Origin: UBA9630 sp043725085
GTDB taxonomy: Bacteria; Patescibacteriota; Minisyncoccia; Moranbacterales; UBA2206
Assembly (NCBI GenBank): GCA_043725085.1
Contig: JAYSLY010000003.1
Span: forward strand, 1 to 59,699
DNA: 59,699 nt
Direction of reading: 5' to 3'
Shown: positions 33,772 through 42,040 of the stretch, one piece after another
How the letters are laid out: the number at the start of each line of letters is the position of its first letter
Numbering within the stretch: position 1 is the stretch's first letter
Notes under the pieces: generated by a model
Told to the model about the DNA's origin: nothing
Seen by the model: the letters and a program-made list of their open reading frames with translations, nothing else
Database searches by the model: none
Position numbers and translations under genes: made by a program

Positions 33772-34722
33772 TTATTTTTTTCTATTACGCGAATATCTCG
33801 TCAGCCCACCAAAAGGAATGATTTTAATCCCCTTTTTCTCCAACTCGTCAAGAAAAATATTCATACCAAGAGAATCACTGGAAATATGCCCGGCAACAAC
33901 TACATTGATATGCGCTTCTTCTGCCGCTTTTCGATGCTCCTCGCTTTGGTGCATACTGATGATTGTTCCCACTCCGGCATTTGCCATCGCTTGATAGATT
34001 TCTTTTGAGCCTTCTGTCCCGCCGGTGAATTCGGAAACAATAATTTTCCCCGCGCGATTATTTGGAGCTCCGGAAAAAAGCATCGGCCCGCTCGCCCGTC
34101 TTTTGGCTTCTTGATATTCCCAAATACCATCAACCACTTTCAAAACATCTTTGACATAGCGGGGATTCGCCTTGGCAATTTCTCGTCCGACAAATTGCGC
34201 TGATAGATTGTCCGCCGGCGTATGCACATTCATCAAATTTACTCCCAACAATTTGGCCGTATCTACAATCGCATAATGATTGGAAGGATTGATTCCCCGC
34301 GCTACTTCAGAAATTCTTTTGTGGATCATTTTTTCCGCCACATTCACCGGAATGCCCAATTTCTCCATCTGATCGATTTGATAATTCATCACGTCGTCCA
34401 GTCCGGCAAGTGCAAGACCAACCGGGTGGTGATTGATGATCAGATCGACTCCCAATTCCTTGGCGATGAGCAGACTGCCTTGCGTGATATCAATCGCCGC
34501 CAGCACTTTTTTGATTGGCTTTTTCCCGACTTCATTGTGGATGCGCGTGTCAGAATAGGGATTGGTTAGTCTTTCTTTGTCATAATAGGCCTTTTCGTCC
34601 TCATCCAGGCTGGAATAGGCCTCCTTTTTTTCTTTCAAATATTCATCAAGCTCATTTTTCGTACGAAAATCACTCTTAATCCCCAGTTCAATCGCTAGTT
34701 TATAGATTTCTTGAATAGTCAT
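33772..34722 (-). CDS. NIF3 / GTP cyclohydrolase I type 2-like protein
   Basis: ATG at 34722 is preferred over the upstream TTG, giving 316 residues. The metal site motifs of NIF3 proteins are present: LIINHHPVGL (His pair), VHTPADNLSAQF (His, Asp) and STIISMHQSEEHRKAAEE, ending VVAGHISSDSLGMNIFLDEL. They form toroidal dinuclear-metal hexamers of uncertain reaction. An extra 80-residue N-terminal region resembles the version common in Patescibacteria. A TATAAT lies at 34740-34745 upstream. Confidence 0.93.
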   Translation of the reverse strand: MTIQEIYKLAIELGIKSDFRTKNELDEYLKEKKEAYSSLDEDEKAYYDKERLTNPYSDTRIHNEVGKKPIKKVLAAIDITQGSLLIAKELGVDLIINHHPVGLALAGLDDVMNYQIDQMEKLGIPVNVAEKMIHKRISEVARGINPSNHYAIVDTAKLLGVNLMNVHTPADNLSAQFVGREIAKANPRYVKDVLKVVDGIWEYQEAKRRASGPMLFSGAPNNRAGKIIVSEFTGGTEGSKEIYQAMANAGVGTIISMHQSEEHRKAAEEAHINVVVAGHISSDSLGMNIFLDELEKKGIKIIPFGGLTRYSRNRKK

Positions 34723-34739
34723 AGATTTCAATTTAACCG

Positions 34740-34745
34740 ATTATA
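34740..34745 (-). promoter_or_regulatory. -10 box before the NIF3-like gene
   Basis: TATAAT on the minus strand, 18 bases from the ATG at 34722, in an otherwise AT-rich gap. No convincing -35 is seen. Confidence 0.45.
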
Positions 34746-34790
34746 CTCTAGTAAAATTAGCATACCTAGAGCCAAAAAGCAACGAATTGA

Positions 34791-35324
34791 TTAATAGATT
34801 TCACTATTTTCAATTTGCGCCAAAGCCATGATCAGCGCCTGCTTTGTATATTCTTTTCTCGTGATGCGTCCTTTGGTCAAAATCCCCACCAAGCCTTCCG
34901 CCGAGCCAAGCTTGGGATTTGTACTCAGTCCCACCCGATTGCAAGCCTGCGTCATATCCAACCCTTCTTCCAGCATCAGCTGATTGACTTTTGGCGGACA
35001 CTCAAAGCCAGATGAAAAACCAAGCGCGAATTTTTCTCCGTCAAAGATCGCACAAATGCACGCATCCATAAACCCTGACTGCGAACCGGGAATTTCAAAT
35101 AATCCGGATTCCAAGCCAATGCTCAAATCACAAATATCAAAAACATTTTTGGCACGATTTTTCGCGCCTTGCACCGTTTCCGCGATTGATTTTGGCTGGT
35201 CAGAAACTCCACTGATTGTTTCCCATCCAATAATTTCCGCATCCTTCAAGTCCGGGTAATCCAACATAATCTCCTTTACCGCTTCCAATTTCGCTTCGTT
35301 TTTTGTCCCAACAATTATTTTCAT
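34791..35324 (-). CDS. Inosine/xanthosine triphosphatase (YjjX, DUF84)
   Basis: The 177 residues match the YjjX/DUF84 family: MKIIVGTKNEAKLEAVKEI, IAETVQGAKNRAKNVF, LSIGLESGLFE and the C-terminal LGSAEGLVGILTKGRITRKEYTKQALIMAL. It is related to ITPase and hydrolyses non-canonical purine nucleoside triphosphates to protect nucleic acids. It lies four bases upstream of glyS on the minus strand. Confidence 0.93.
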   Translation of the reverse strand: MKIIVGTKNEAKLEAVKEIMLDYPDLKDAEIIGWETISGVSDQPKSIAETVQGAKNRAKNVFDICDLSIGLESGLFEIPGSQSGFMDACICAIFDGEKFALGFSSGFECPPKVNQLMLEEGLDMTQACNRVGLSTNPKLGSAEGLVGILTKGRITRKEYTKQALIMALAQIENSEIY

Positions 35325-35328
35325 AAAA

Positions 35329-36735
35329 TTATTTCAACTTTTCCTGCAGATACTTTTCGAGCTCACTAATCTTAATTCGTTCCTGCACCATTGTGTCACG
35401 CTCTCTCACTGTCACCGCTTGGTCGTTTAGCGTTTCAAAATCAACTGTCACACAAAACGGCGTACCGATTTCATCTTGCCGGCGATAGCGTTTGCCGATT
35501 GATTGCGTTTCGTCGTATTCTGCCATGAAATTTTGTTTCAATGTATTCCAAATTTCTTTGGCCGGCGCAGTCAATTCTTCTTTTTTGGAAAGCGGCAAAA
35601 CCGCCACTTTGACCGGCGCCAAGCGTTTGTCAATTTTCAAAACAACCCGCACTTCACCGCTTACTTCTTCTTCTGTGTAGGCCGCGTCGAGAAACATGAA
35701 AACTAAACGTCCCAATCCAACTGAAGTTTCCATGATGTGCGGGATGAATTTTTCGTTTTTCTCTTGGTCGAAATATGCTAAGTCAACTCCGGAAAATTTG
35801 CTGTGCTGGGACAAATCCCAATCACCCCGCGCATGAATTCCTTCAATCTCCTTAAACCCTCCCAAAGCTTTGAAGTCATATTCAATGTCATAGGCTTCCG
35901 AAGCATAGTGAGCCAATTTTTCATGACGATACCAACGAATCTTTTCCGGCGAGATGCCATATTCGAGATACCACTCCCAACGCTCTGCTTTCCACGTTTC
36001 GTATTTTTCTTTCATCATTTCCGGGTGCAAGAAATATTGCATCTCCATCTGCTCAAATTCGCGCGTGCGGAAAATGAATTGACGCGCCACAATTTCATTG
36101 CGAAAAGCCTTGCCGACTTGAGCGATACCAAATGGCAATTTGATATGCAACGAATCAACAGTATTTTTATATTCCAAATAAATTCCTCCGCAAGTTTCCG
36201 GCCTGAGATAGACCACATTTTCTTCCTTGAGTTCATCAGTCGGCGAACCAATGTTTGATTTGACCATCAAAGAAAATATTTTCGCGGGCGTGAGATCAAT
36301 TGATCCGCAATTGGCGCATTTCAATTTTTTTTCTTCGCGCAATTTATCCAGCTGCGCGTTTATCTCCGCCAGCGGCGCTTTGTCCGCATTGATTCCAAAT
36401 TCCTCCAAAATGTGATCGGCACGATAACGGCTTTTGCATTTTTTGCAATCGACTTGCGGATCATTGAAGCCATCCACATGTCCCGAAGCCTTCCAGGTCG
36501 TCGGGTGCATAAAAATCGCACTGTCAAGACCCACCACATCATCTCGCAGCTGCACCATCGCCTTCCACCAAGCGTCGCGGATATTGTTTTTCAAAAGCGT
36601 GCCATAGTGGCCATAGTCATAGATCGCTTGCATTCCGCCATAGATTTCCGATGAAGGAAAAACAAACCCCCGCCGCTTTGCGAGCGAAGCGATTTTTTCC
36701 ATCATCATTTGCTTGTCCTCGTTTTTTTCTGTCAT
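35329..36735 (-). CDS. glyS: Glycyl-tRNA synthetase (class II, alpha2 type)
   Basis: The start ATG at 36735 (MTEKNEDKQMMMEKIASLAKRRGF) gives 468 residues. The alpha2-type class II signature is present: FVFPSSEIYGGMQAIYDYGHYG, the class II motif 2 region VGKAFRNEIVARQFIFRTREFEQMEMQYF and motif 3 ETSVGLGRLVFMFL. The C-terminal anticodon-binding fold follows. It contains Cys-rich CKKCKSRYRADHIL and CANCGS (zinc). A T-box-like leader lies upstream (36776-36911). Confidence 0.97.
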   Translation of the reverse strand: MTEKNEDKQMMMEKIASLAKRRGFVFPSSEIYGGMQAIYDYGHYGTLLKNNIRDAWWKAMVQLRDDVVGLDSAIFMHPTTWKASGHVDGFNDPQVDCKKCKSRYRADHILEEFGINADKAPLAEINAQLDKLREEKKLKCANCGSIDLTPAKIFSLMVKSNIGSPTDELKEENVVYLRPETCGGIYLEYKNTVDSLHIKLPFGIAQVGKAFRNEIVARQFIFRTREFEQMEMQYFLHPEMMKEKYETWKAERWEWYLEYGISPEKIRWYRHEKLAHYASEAYDIEYDFKALGGFKEIEGIHARGDWDLSQHSKFSGVDLAYFDQEKNEKFIPHIMETSVGLGRLVFMFLDAAYTEEEVSGEVRVVLKIDKRLAPVKVAVLPLSKKEELTAPAKEIWNTLKQNFMAEYDETQSIGKRYRRQDEIGTPFCVTVDFETLNDQAVTVRERDTMVQERIKISELEKYLQEKLK

Positions 36736-36775
36736 ATTGTTAAAATTAAAAATTAAAAAATCCCGTCCCCACAAC

Positions 36776-36911
36776 TCAAAAATACAAAAGTATTTTCAAA
36801 TTGCCAGAACGAGATTCGTCTCGCGTTTCCATCTAGCTTCCCACCTCTTCGGCGGACACCTTAATTTCTCCTCTCAGCTCCAAGGATCCAAACCCTCTTC
36901 AACGCTGACAA
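36776..36911 (-). promoter_or_regulatory. T-box-like leader of glyS
   Basis: On the minus strand the region between the coiled-coil gene and glyS has a TGGAAACGCGAGACG antiterminator-like core (36803-36831) with the inverted CTCGT, similar to AGGGTGGAACCGCG of glycine T-boxes, and an upstream GGAGAAATTAAGGTGTC. TGGA would pair the tRNA-Gly UCCA end. Consensus is imperfect and I cannot assign a specifier, so this is a candidate. Confidence 0.5.
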
Positions 36912-37178
36912 CTATCTCACTAGAACCAACTTTTCCAATCCGATTACTCTTTTTTCAAGCTCTTCAAATTCATCACGGGTAACTTTTCTTTTTAGCTCAA
37001 ATTTTATATCCCTCAATTCATTCTTAATCTCCACCTGTTCTTTTTCCAAGTTATTCATTCTTTTCTCAATGCTATCCATTCGCTTCTCTAATTTCTCAAT
37101 TTTTCCGCCAAGAGTCAAAAATTCGCTTTGAATAAGCGTCGCCAAATCCTCAATTGTGGTTATTTTCTTGATTTTCAT
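36912..37178 (-). CDS. Small coiled-coil protein, 88 aa
   Basis: ATG at 37178 starts MKIKKITTIEDLATLIQSEF. Residues about 28-80 are an uninterrupted heptad coiled coil (KIEKLEKRMDSIEKRMNNLEKE). Such short coil proteins with an N-terminal TIEDLATLIQ helix are frequent in Patescibacteria next to housekeeping genes. No enzymatic motif is present. Function unknown, possibly an adaptor. It ends one base before the glyS leader. Confidence 0.7.
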   Translation of the reverse strand: MKIKKITTIEDLATLIQSEFLTLGGKIEKLEKRMDSIEKRMNNLEKEQVEIKNELRDIKFELKRKVTRDEFEELEKRVIGLEKLVLVR

Positions 37179-37227
37179 AAGTCTATTATACATCAACAGA
37201 TTTCACTGTCAAACTTCGAAAAAAATA

Positions 37228-38565
37228 TCAGATTGCTTTCCGCACCAAGCTCCCGCTTTCCAATTTTTTATCAAACTCAAAATAGTATTTTTTATTATGT
37301 CCGCCATCGGCGACTGCCACTTCTTCCTTTTTTTCATTATAAATCATTTTTATTTTAAGTTTAATGTTTTCTTTTGGCGTGATTGCTTCAAGTTTGTCTC
37401 CGCTTGAAATGTGGTTATGCACACGCACAACATTCAGATTGTTTTCCGCACCCTCCACCTCACCGACAAACTGGAATTTGACCGGATTATTCTTATTTTC
37501 AAAATTATGCGCCGGCTCGCGTCCCAAAAGAAATCCAGTCGAATATCCGCGGTGAACCAAATTGTTCAGTTCTTTTTTTTGCGCTTGGATTATTGTTTTG
37601 ATTTCTTTTTTCGGCAGATTATTTTCCAGAGCAGAAAGCACAGCACGATATGCTCGTGTCACAATTGCCAGATAATAGGCGCTTTTCGCCCGTCCTTCAA
37701 TCTTAAAAGACTCAACCCCAGCTTCCCTAAGCTCTCCAAGATACGAAAGTAAATTCATATCATAACTATTGAAAAAATATGTCCCGTGCAAATCCTCCTC
37801 CATATCCATCGCATATCTCTTTTGATCATCAATCACACTAAGCTCTAAAAAATTTTGCGTGCCAGTTTTTGTATCTTGTATTTTGTATTTTGTATTTTGA
37901 TCACTGTTCACTGATTGATATTTCCACCGGCACGGCTGGGAACAATCACCCAAATTTCCAGAGCGATCAGTCATCCACTTGGACAAAATGCAACGGCCCG
38001 AATAACTCATACACATTGCGCCATGCACAAAATATTCCAATTCAATATTTTTGGCCTGCTTTTTAATTTCTTTGATTTCCAAAAGTGACACTTCGCGCGC
38101 AAGGATAATTCTTTTCACGCCTTGTTTTCTCCAAAATTCCACCGCGGCAAAATTGGTCGCATTCGCTTGGGTGGAAAGATGAATTTCGCACGCCGGCCAA
38201 TATTTTTGAATGAGCAGAATTATTCCCGGGTCACTGGCAATGATCGCGTCAACTTTCAACTTTTTGAGAAAAAGAATGTGTTTTTTTATTTTTTCCAAAT
38301 GCCGGTTGTGTGCATAGATATTGAGCGTCACATAAATTTTCTTTTTGCGCTCATGGACATATTTCACCGCCTCTACTAAATCCTCGCGAGAAAAGCGATT
38401 GATTCGCACGCGCAAAGAAAAATCCGGCACACCGCAATACACCGCGTCCGCACCATAGGCCAGCGCATATTTTAGTTTATTCAAGTCCCCCGCCGGCGCG
38501 AGAAGTTCTACTTTCTTGCTTTGGCGTGGCAAGCCCGTCGGAGCCAATAACTCAATATGTTTCAT
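37228..38565 (-). CDS. U32-family peptidase / tRNA hydroxylation protein (TrhP-like)
   Basis: The 445 residues contain the U32 signature EYFVHGAMCMSYSGRCILSKW and the Cys cluster MCMSYSGRC, GDCSQPCRWKY, fitting an iron-sulfur or substrate site. Homologues (TrhP/YegQ, RlhA) make 5-hydroxyuridine in tRNA or hydroxycytidine in rRNA. The N-terminus has a tandem-like duplication, ELLAPTGLPR then ELLAPAGDLNK. After CRWKY an insert SVNSDQNTKYKIQDTKTGTQ interrupts the usual short loop. The insert coincides with a TGTATTT tandem repeat. Confidence 0.9.
   Translation of the reverse strand: MKHIELLAPTGLPRQSKKVELLAPAGDLNKLKYALAYGADAVYCGVPDFSLRVRINRFSREDLVEAVKYVHERKKKIYVTLNIYAHNRHLEKIKKHILFLKKLKVDAIIASDPGIILLIQKYWPACEIHLSTQANATNFAAVEFWRKQGVKRIILAREVSLLEIKEIKKQAKNIELEYFVHGAMCMSYSGRCILSKWMTDRSGNLGDCSQPCRWKYQSVNSDQNTKYKIQDTKTGTQNFLELSVIDDQKRYAMDMEEDLHGTYFFNSYDMNLLSYLGELREAGVESFKIEGRAKSAYYLAIVTRAYRAVLSALENNLPKKEIKTIIQAQKKELNNLVHRGYSTGFLLGREPAHNFENKNNPVKFQFVGEVEGAENNLNVVRVHNHISSGDKLEAITPKENIKLKIKMIYNEKKEEVAVADGGHNKKYYFEFDKKLESGSLVRKAI
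37866..37900. repeat. Tandem repeat inside the U32 gene
   Basis: TTTTTGTATCTTGTATTTTG and following copies of TTGTATT form three to four repeats. Translated on the minus strand they give NTKYKIQDTKTG. The repeat lies within an otherwise conserved domain. Confidence 0.65.
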
Positions 38566-38585
38566 AAAATAATTTCAAATCTTTA

Positions 38586-38745
38586 TTCATGTCCCCTTCT
38601 CCATTAGGGAGAAGGTGGCCAAAGGCCGGATGAGGGAGGAGGCTTTAAATGATCACATTATTATTCTTTATAGCTTTTATTTTTAATAACACCCGTTTCC
38701 CTCACCTGTCCCTCGGACATCCTCTCCCTAAGGGAGAGGAGGATA
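38586..38745. repeat. REP-like repeat pair
   Basis: Two GC-rich imperfect palindromes face each other between the U32 and tgt genes: CCCCTTCTCCATTAGGGAGAAGG with GCCGGATGAGGG, and CCCTCACCTGTCC followed by CCTCTCCCTAAGGGAGAGG. They resemble the pair at 44803-44960. No gene is visible in the gap. Confidence 0.75.
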
Positions 38746-38758
38746 TATTGAGAGATAT

Positions 38759-39946
38759 TCATACCCTTTTTATTTCCTCTCTCAATTTCTCCATTAAATC
38801 CGTATAGAACTTCAAATTATGCATCGCGGAGAGGCGCATGGCGATTGGGTCTTTCATGGCAAAAAGATGGCGAAGATAGCTGCGCGAATAATTTTTGCAA
38901 AGCTGACAATCACAATTCGCATCTACCGGAGAAAAGTCTTCCCTAAATTTTCCATTATTAATATTTATCGTTTCATAAAACGACTCCGCTTTATCTGCAT
39001 TTTTTTTATCATTTAAGATTTGATCATTTATATTTGATTTCAAATTTAAAATTTCAAATTTAAAATTACTTTTCCGTAAAAAGAGTCTCCCATGTCTTCC
39101 CTCGCGTGTCGGAATCACGCAATCAAACATATCCCATCCACAAGCCACAAATTTGACGATGTCCTCCGGCGTTCCCACGCCTAAAGCAAAACGCAAAGAT
39201 TCTTTTGGAATAAGTTCGGCAGTTTCTCGCACAACATCTTCCATAAAATCTCCTTGGGCGTCAATATGCCGCGCGCCAAAACCATAGCCATCAAAGCCAA
39301 TTTCGACTAACTTTTGGGCACAATATTTTCGCAGATCGGCGTGTCCCCCGCCTTGAATAACACCAAAAATTAACGGACGCTCTTCCTTTGATATTTTTCT
39401 CTTCTTTAATTGTTTTTCATATTCAACTTTACAACGAGCTGCCCAAAGGATTGTCCGCTCAACCGCGTCAGCGATTTTTTCTTTTGTATAACTGTTTGGC
39501 GGCACATCATCCAAAACCACCATCATATCCACCCCTAAATCAAATTGAATCTGAATCGATTTTTCCGGTGAAATTTTGTGCATCGAACCGTCTAATGTTG
39601 ATTTGAAAACCACCGCTTCATCGGTAATTTTTCCCATCTCCGGATTTTTGTGAATCAAAGAAAAAACTTGATAGCCCCCGGAGTCAGACAAAAGTGGCGC
39701 ATGCCAGTGCATAAACTCATGAACACCCCCCGCTTTTTTCACAAGCTCCGTCCCCGGTTGCAAGTATAGATGGTAGGTATTCACAACCATTGGCCCCACG
39801 CCTACCGCAGCCAGGTCGTCGCGATCAAGAGATTTCACAAAACCACGCGTCGCATCAGGCATAAAAAACGGGGTATTAATTACTCCGTTTTTTGCCTTAA
39901 TTTGGCCGCTTCTGGCGGCGTTTTTTTGAGCTATTCGCTTAAACAT
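38759..39946 (-). CDS. tgt: tRNA-guanine (queuine) transglycosylase with AT-rich insert
   Basis: The 395 residues carry the catalytic segment LLSDSGGYQVFSL, FGVIQGGGHADLRKYCAQKL and the zinc site CDCQLCKNYSRSYLRHLF. The enzyme exchanges G34 for preQ1. Between FLRKSN and YETININNGKF there is an extra stretch of about 24 residues (FEILNLKSNINDQILND...) produced by the AT-rich repeat at 39010-39068. It precedes the zinc domain. The TGATG overlap with the upstream gene couples translation; the TTG codon before it is ignored. Confidence 0.96.
   Translation of the reverse strand: MFKRIAQKNAARSGQIKAKNGVINTPFFMPDATRGFVKSLDRDDLAAVGVGPMVVNTYHLYLQPGTELVKKAGGVHEFMHWHAPLLSDSGGYQVFSLIHKNPEMGKITDEAVVFKSTLDGSMHKISPEKSIQIQFDLGVDMMVVLDDVPPNSYTKEKIADAVERTILWAARCKVEYEKQLKKRKISKEERPLIFGVIQGGGHADLRKYCAQKLVEIGFDGYGFGARHIDAQGDFMEDVVRETAELIPKESLRFALGVGTPEDIVKFVACGWDMFDCVIPTREGRHGRLFLRKSNFKFEILNLKSNINDQILNDKKNADKAESFYETININNGKFREDFSPVDANCDCQLCKNYSRSYLRHLFAMKDPIAMRLSAMHNLKFYTDLMEKLREEIKRV
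39010..39068. repeat. AT-rich repeat inside the tgt coding sequence
   Basis: On the minus strand AATTTTAAATTTGAAATTTT and AAATTTGAAATCAAA follow each other. The same words occur in intergenic repeats at 7836-7962 and 24985-25090. The segment is read in frame as a Lys/Asn/Leu-rich insert. Confidence 0.75.
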
Positions 39947-41850
39947 CAATTTACCACCTTATAATTTGTTCCCAGACTGCTATCCTCCGAAAGGTGCGTG
40001 CTTTTACCAGCCACTCTAGCAGAAATATTCTCTCCTGTAAACAGGTCTCTGGCTGAGAAAACAGACTCATTGAGCAGCGGCGCTTCATTGCCAGCTTGAT
40101 TAAGCGAAGGGTTAATCTTTACCTGGAAAGAAACTTCCTTGGCCGAAGATGCTATTCCCGTGCCCGCCGCGAGACTACCAATAGTCCAAACAATTGAATT
40201 TGTTCTTTCGTTATACACAAGCGGAGATCCTTCGGGAAAAATTTTTCCCGTCATAGTAACTGACGTAGGCAAAACAGCTTCCACTTTTGCGCCTTCGATA
40301 TCATTGGATACATTTGAGACAATAAAATGTATCGTATAGGTTGTTTCCGTGGAAACTTTTGGCGGAATCGGTCCGGAATTAGGAATACCGGCGTCATTGT
40401 AATAGCCCTTAACATCCAGCACTAATTTGGAATTTAACTTGATATCCATCTTATTGCCAGAAATGATTTTATTCATACTAATCGGCGTTGGGATATCAGG
40501 ACTATCAATTTTTGCCATACTGGAGATAATAAAATTTTTATCATTCGCATTGGCAATTGGAATTACTTCTTTTACTCCAATAGAAAATTTTATCACGCCA
40601 CTCTGACCGGGTGTGAGATTTTTAAGCTCCTTATAATCCGAGGCTTTCCAGGTAATTGTCTTACTGCTTGCGTCATAGACACCCCCAGCAATGTCCAAGG
40701 TTGCATAGTCCAAAACCGTGCTGTCAAGATGCTCGCTCACATTCACATCACGCAATCCTAACGTGCCTTCGTTTTTATAATTTATTTCAAATTGTAATTT
40801 ATCTCCCGCGTTTGCATTCAAATCACTAAGACCATTAACTGTCTGAGTAATAGCCAGCGGAGAGGAAACTATCTTTGTCTTTGCCTCTGCTTCGTTATAG
40901 CTGACAAACTCACCATTACTATTCGCCCCAACTGTTATCTTGGCCAGCTTTATCTCATCACGATTACCGGATAATTTTCCTGCCACCGTTATCTTCCCTC
41001 CTTGTCCTGCCGGTAAGCTTCCCACGTACCAGATATTGTTCCCTTCCGAAGATCTTGGATCGGAACTGGTAAAGACAAATTGAGTTGGGTAATCTATTCT
41101 CACTCTGATATTCTCCAGATTTTCTTGGCCTTCATTTTTATAGCTAATTACATAATTCACCTCATCTTGATTGGAAATATTTTGCGGCGCCATCACCTCG
41201 AGAGTAACCGGGGTGGAAATTACATTCACCGACAATTGATCGCTGGCTACAAAGACTGAGCTGACAGTCGACGGTGTGTAGGACAATTCGGCTTTGATCT
41301 TTATTAAATTGCCTTTAGGACTATATGCCCGACCATTAAAAACCACCGACCCCTCACTGTTGCCCTTAATATCTCCCAAGCTAAATGTACCGGAAACGGT
41401 CCCTTCCGGCTTGAAATCGGCATTTCCTTCAGGTTTGAAATCTTCCGGAAAACTCATCCTAAGAGAAACATTTTTCAGATCTGCCCGATTAGCATTTTTA
41501 TAGTTTATCGTATAGACACTTAGATTTCCGCTTTTGATTTCTGTTGGACCGGAAAGAGTAAGCGCTAACCGATCAGAAGAAAAAAAGGCTTGCTTGATTT
41601 TGTAGAACCCCACCACAAGCGCAATAACCAAAAGCAACCCGCCAAGAATAATCGCTCCTTTTTTGATGATTTTCCGATCTCCTCTTTCGATTATTTCTTC
41701 CTTTTCCACCCACTCGTCTTTGGGAGCAGCAGTCTTATCAGGCGAAGTAAAAACCATTGATTTTTCATCAAACTCGCTCTTTTCATGCTGGAACATTTCC
41801 GTGTCGGATTCTTTTTTATAGAGTTCGTTTTGTATTTCGTTGAGTGACAT
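39946..41850 (-). CDS. Large membrane-anchored protein with DUF11-like repeat domains
   Basis: The 634 residues have an N-terminal cytoplasmic region (about 1-62), one membrane helix (about 66-85, AIILGGLLLVIALVVGFY), and a long extracytoplasmic part of four or more beta-sandwich units. Each unit shows phrases such as YTINYKNANRADLKNVSLR, NYVISYKNEGQENLENIRVRID and EINYKNEGTLGLRDVNVSE, typical of DUF11/conserved-repeat surface proteins. A local 9-residue duplication (DFKPEGNA then DFKPEGT) is visible. Likely an envelope-exposed adhesion or structural protein. Position before tgt is unusual. Function unknown. Confidence 0.85.
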   Translation of the reverse strand: MSLNEIQNELYKKESDTEMFQHEKSEFDEKSMVFTSPDKTAAPKDEWVEKEEIIERGDRKIIKKGAIILGGLLLVIALVVGFYKIKQAFFSSDRLALTLSGPTEIKSGNLSVYTINYKNANRADLKNVSLRMSFPEDFKPEGNADFKPEGTVSGTFSLGDIKGNSEGSVVFNGRAYSPKGNLIKIKAELSYTPSTVSSVFVASDQLSVNVISTPVTLEVMAPQNISNQDEVNYVISYKNEGQENLENIRVRIDYPTQFVFTSSDPRSSEGNNIWYVGSLPAGQGGKITVAGKLSGNRDEIKLAKITVGANSNGEFVSYNEAEAKTKIVSSPLAITQTVNGLSDLNANAGDKLQFEINYKNEGTLGLRDVNVSEHLDSTVLDYATLDIAGGVYDASSKTITWKASDYKELKNLTPGQSGVIKFSIGVKEVIPIANANDKNFIISSMAKIDSPDIPTPISMNKIISGNKMDIKLNSKLVLDVKGYYNDAGIPNSGPIPPKVSTETTYTIHFIVSNVSNDIEGAKVEAVLPTSVTMTGKIFPEGSPLVYNERTNSIVWTIGSLAAGTGIASSAKEVSFQVKINPSLNQAGNEAPLLNESVFSARDLFTGENISARVAGKSTHLSEDSSLGTNYKVVN

Positions 41851-41864
41851 ATTTTTTTCTTTTT

Positions 41865-41987
41865 TTATTTCCCACTACAATTTTTTGTACCCTTGATTCG
41901 GTTGCAACCATCAGAACAATAGACATCTTTGCAAGTATGAGCAGCACAGTCCGGGTCATCCGGTTTGCAGGCTTTGCCTGTATTTGT
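41865..41987 (-). pseudogene. 3'-end remnant of the Cys-rich secreted protein, copy 2
   Basis: The minus-strand frame ends ...TGKACKPDDPDCAAHTC, YCSDGCNRIKG, NCSGK and stop. It matches the missing 3' end of the gene at 1-1600 and the copy at 43785-44017. Homology starts abruptly near 41987 with no start codon. It shares a perfect 30-base segment (41942-41971) with bases 1-30 of the window. Confidence 0.75.
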
Positions 41988-42040
41988 AAACAACGCTAGT
42001 TAAATTAACACTTTAGCGAAACAGCTTAGCTGACTGCCAA

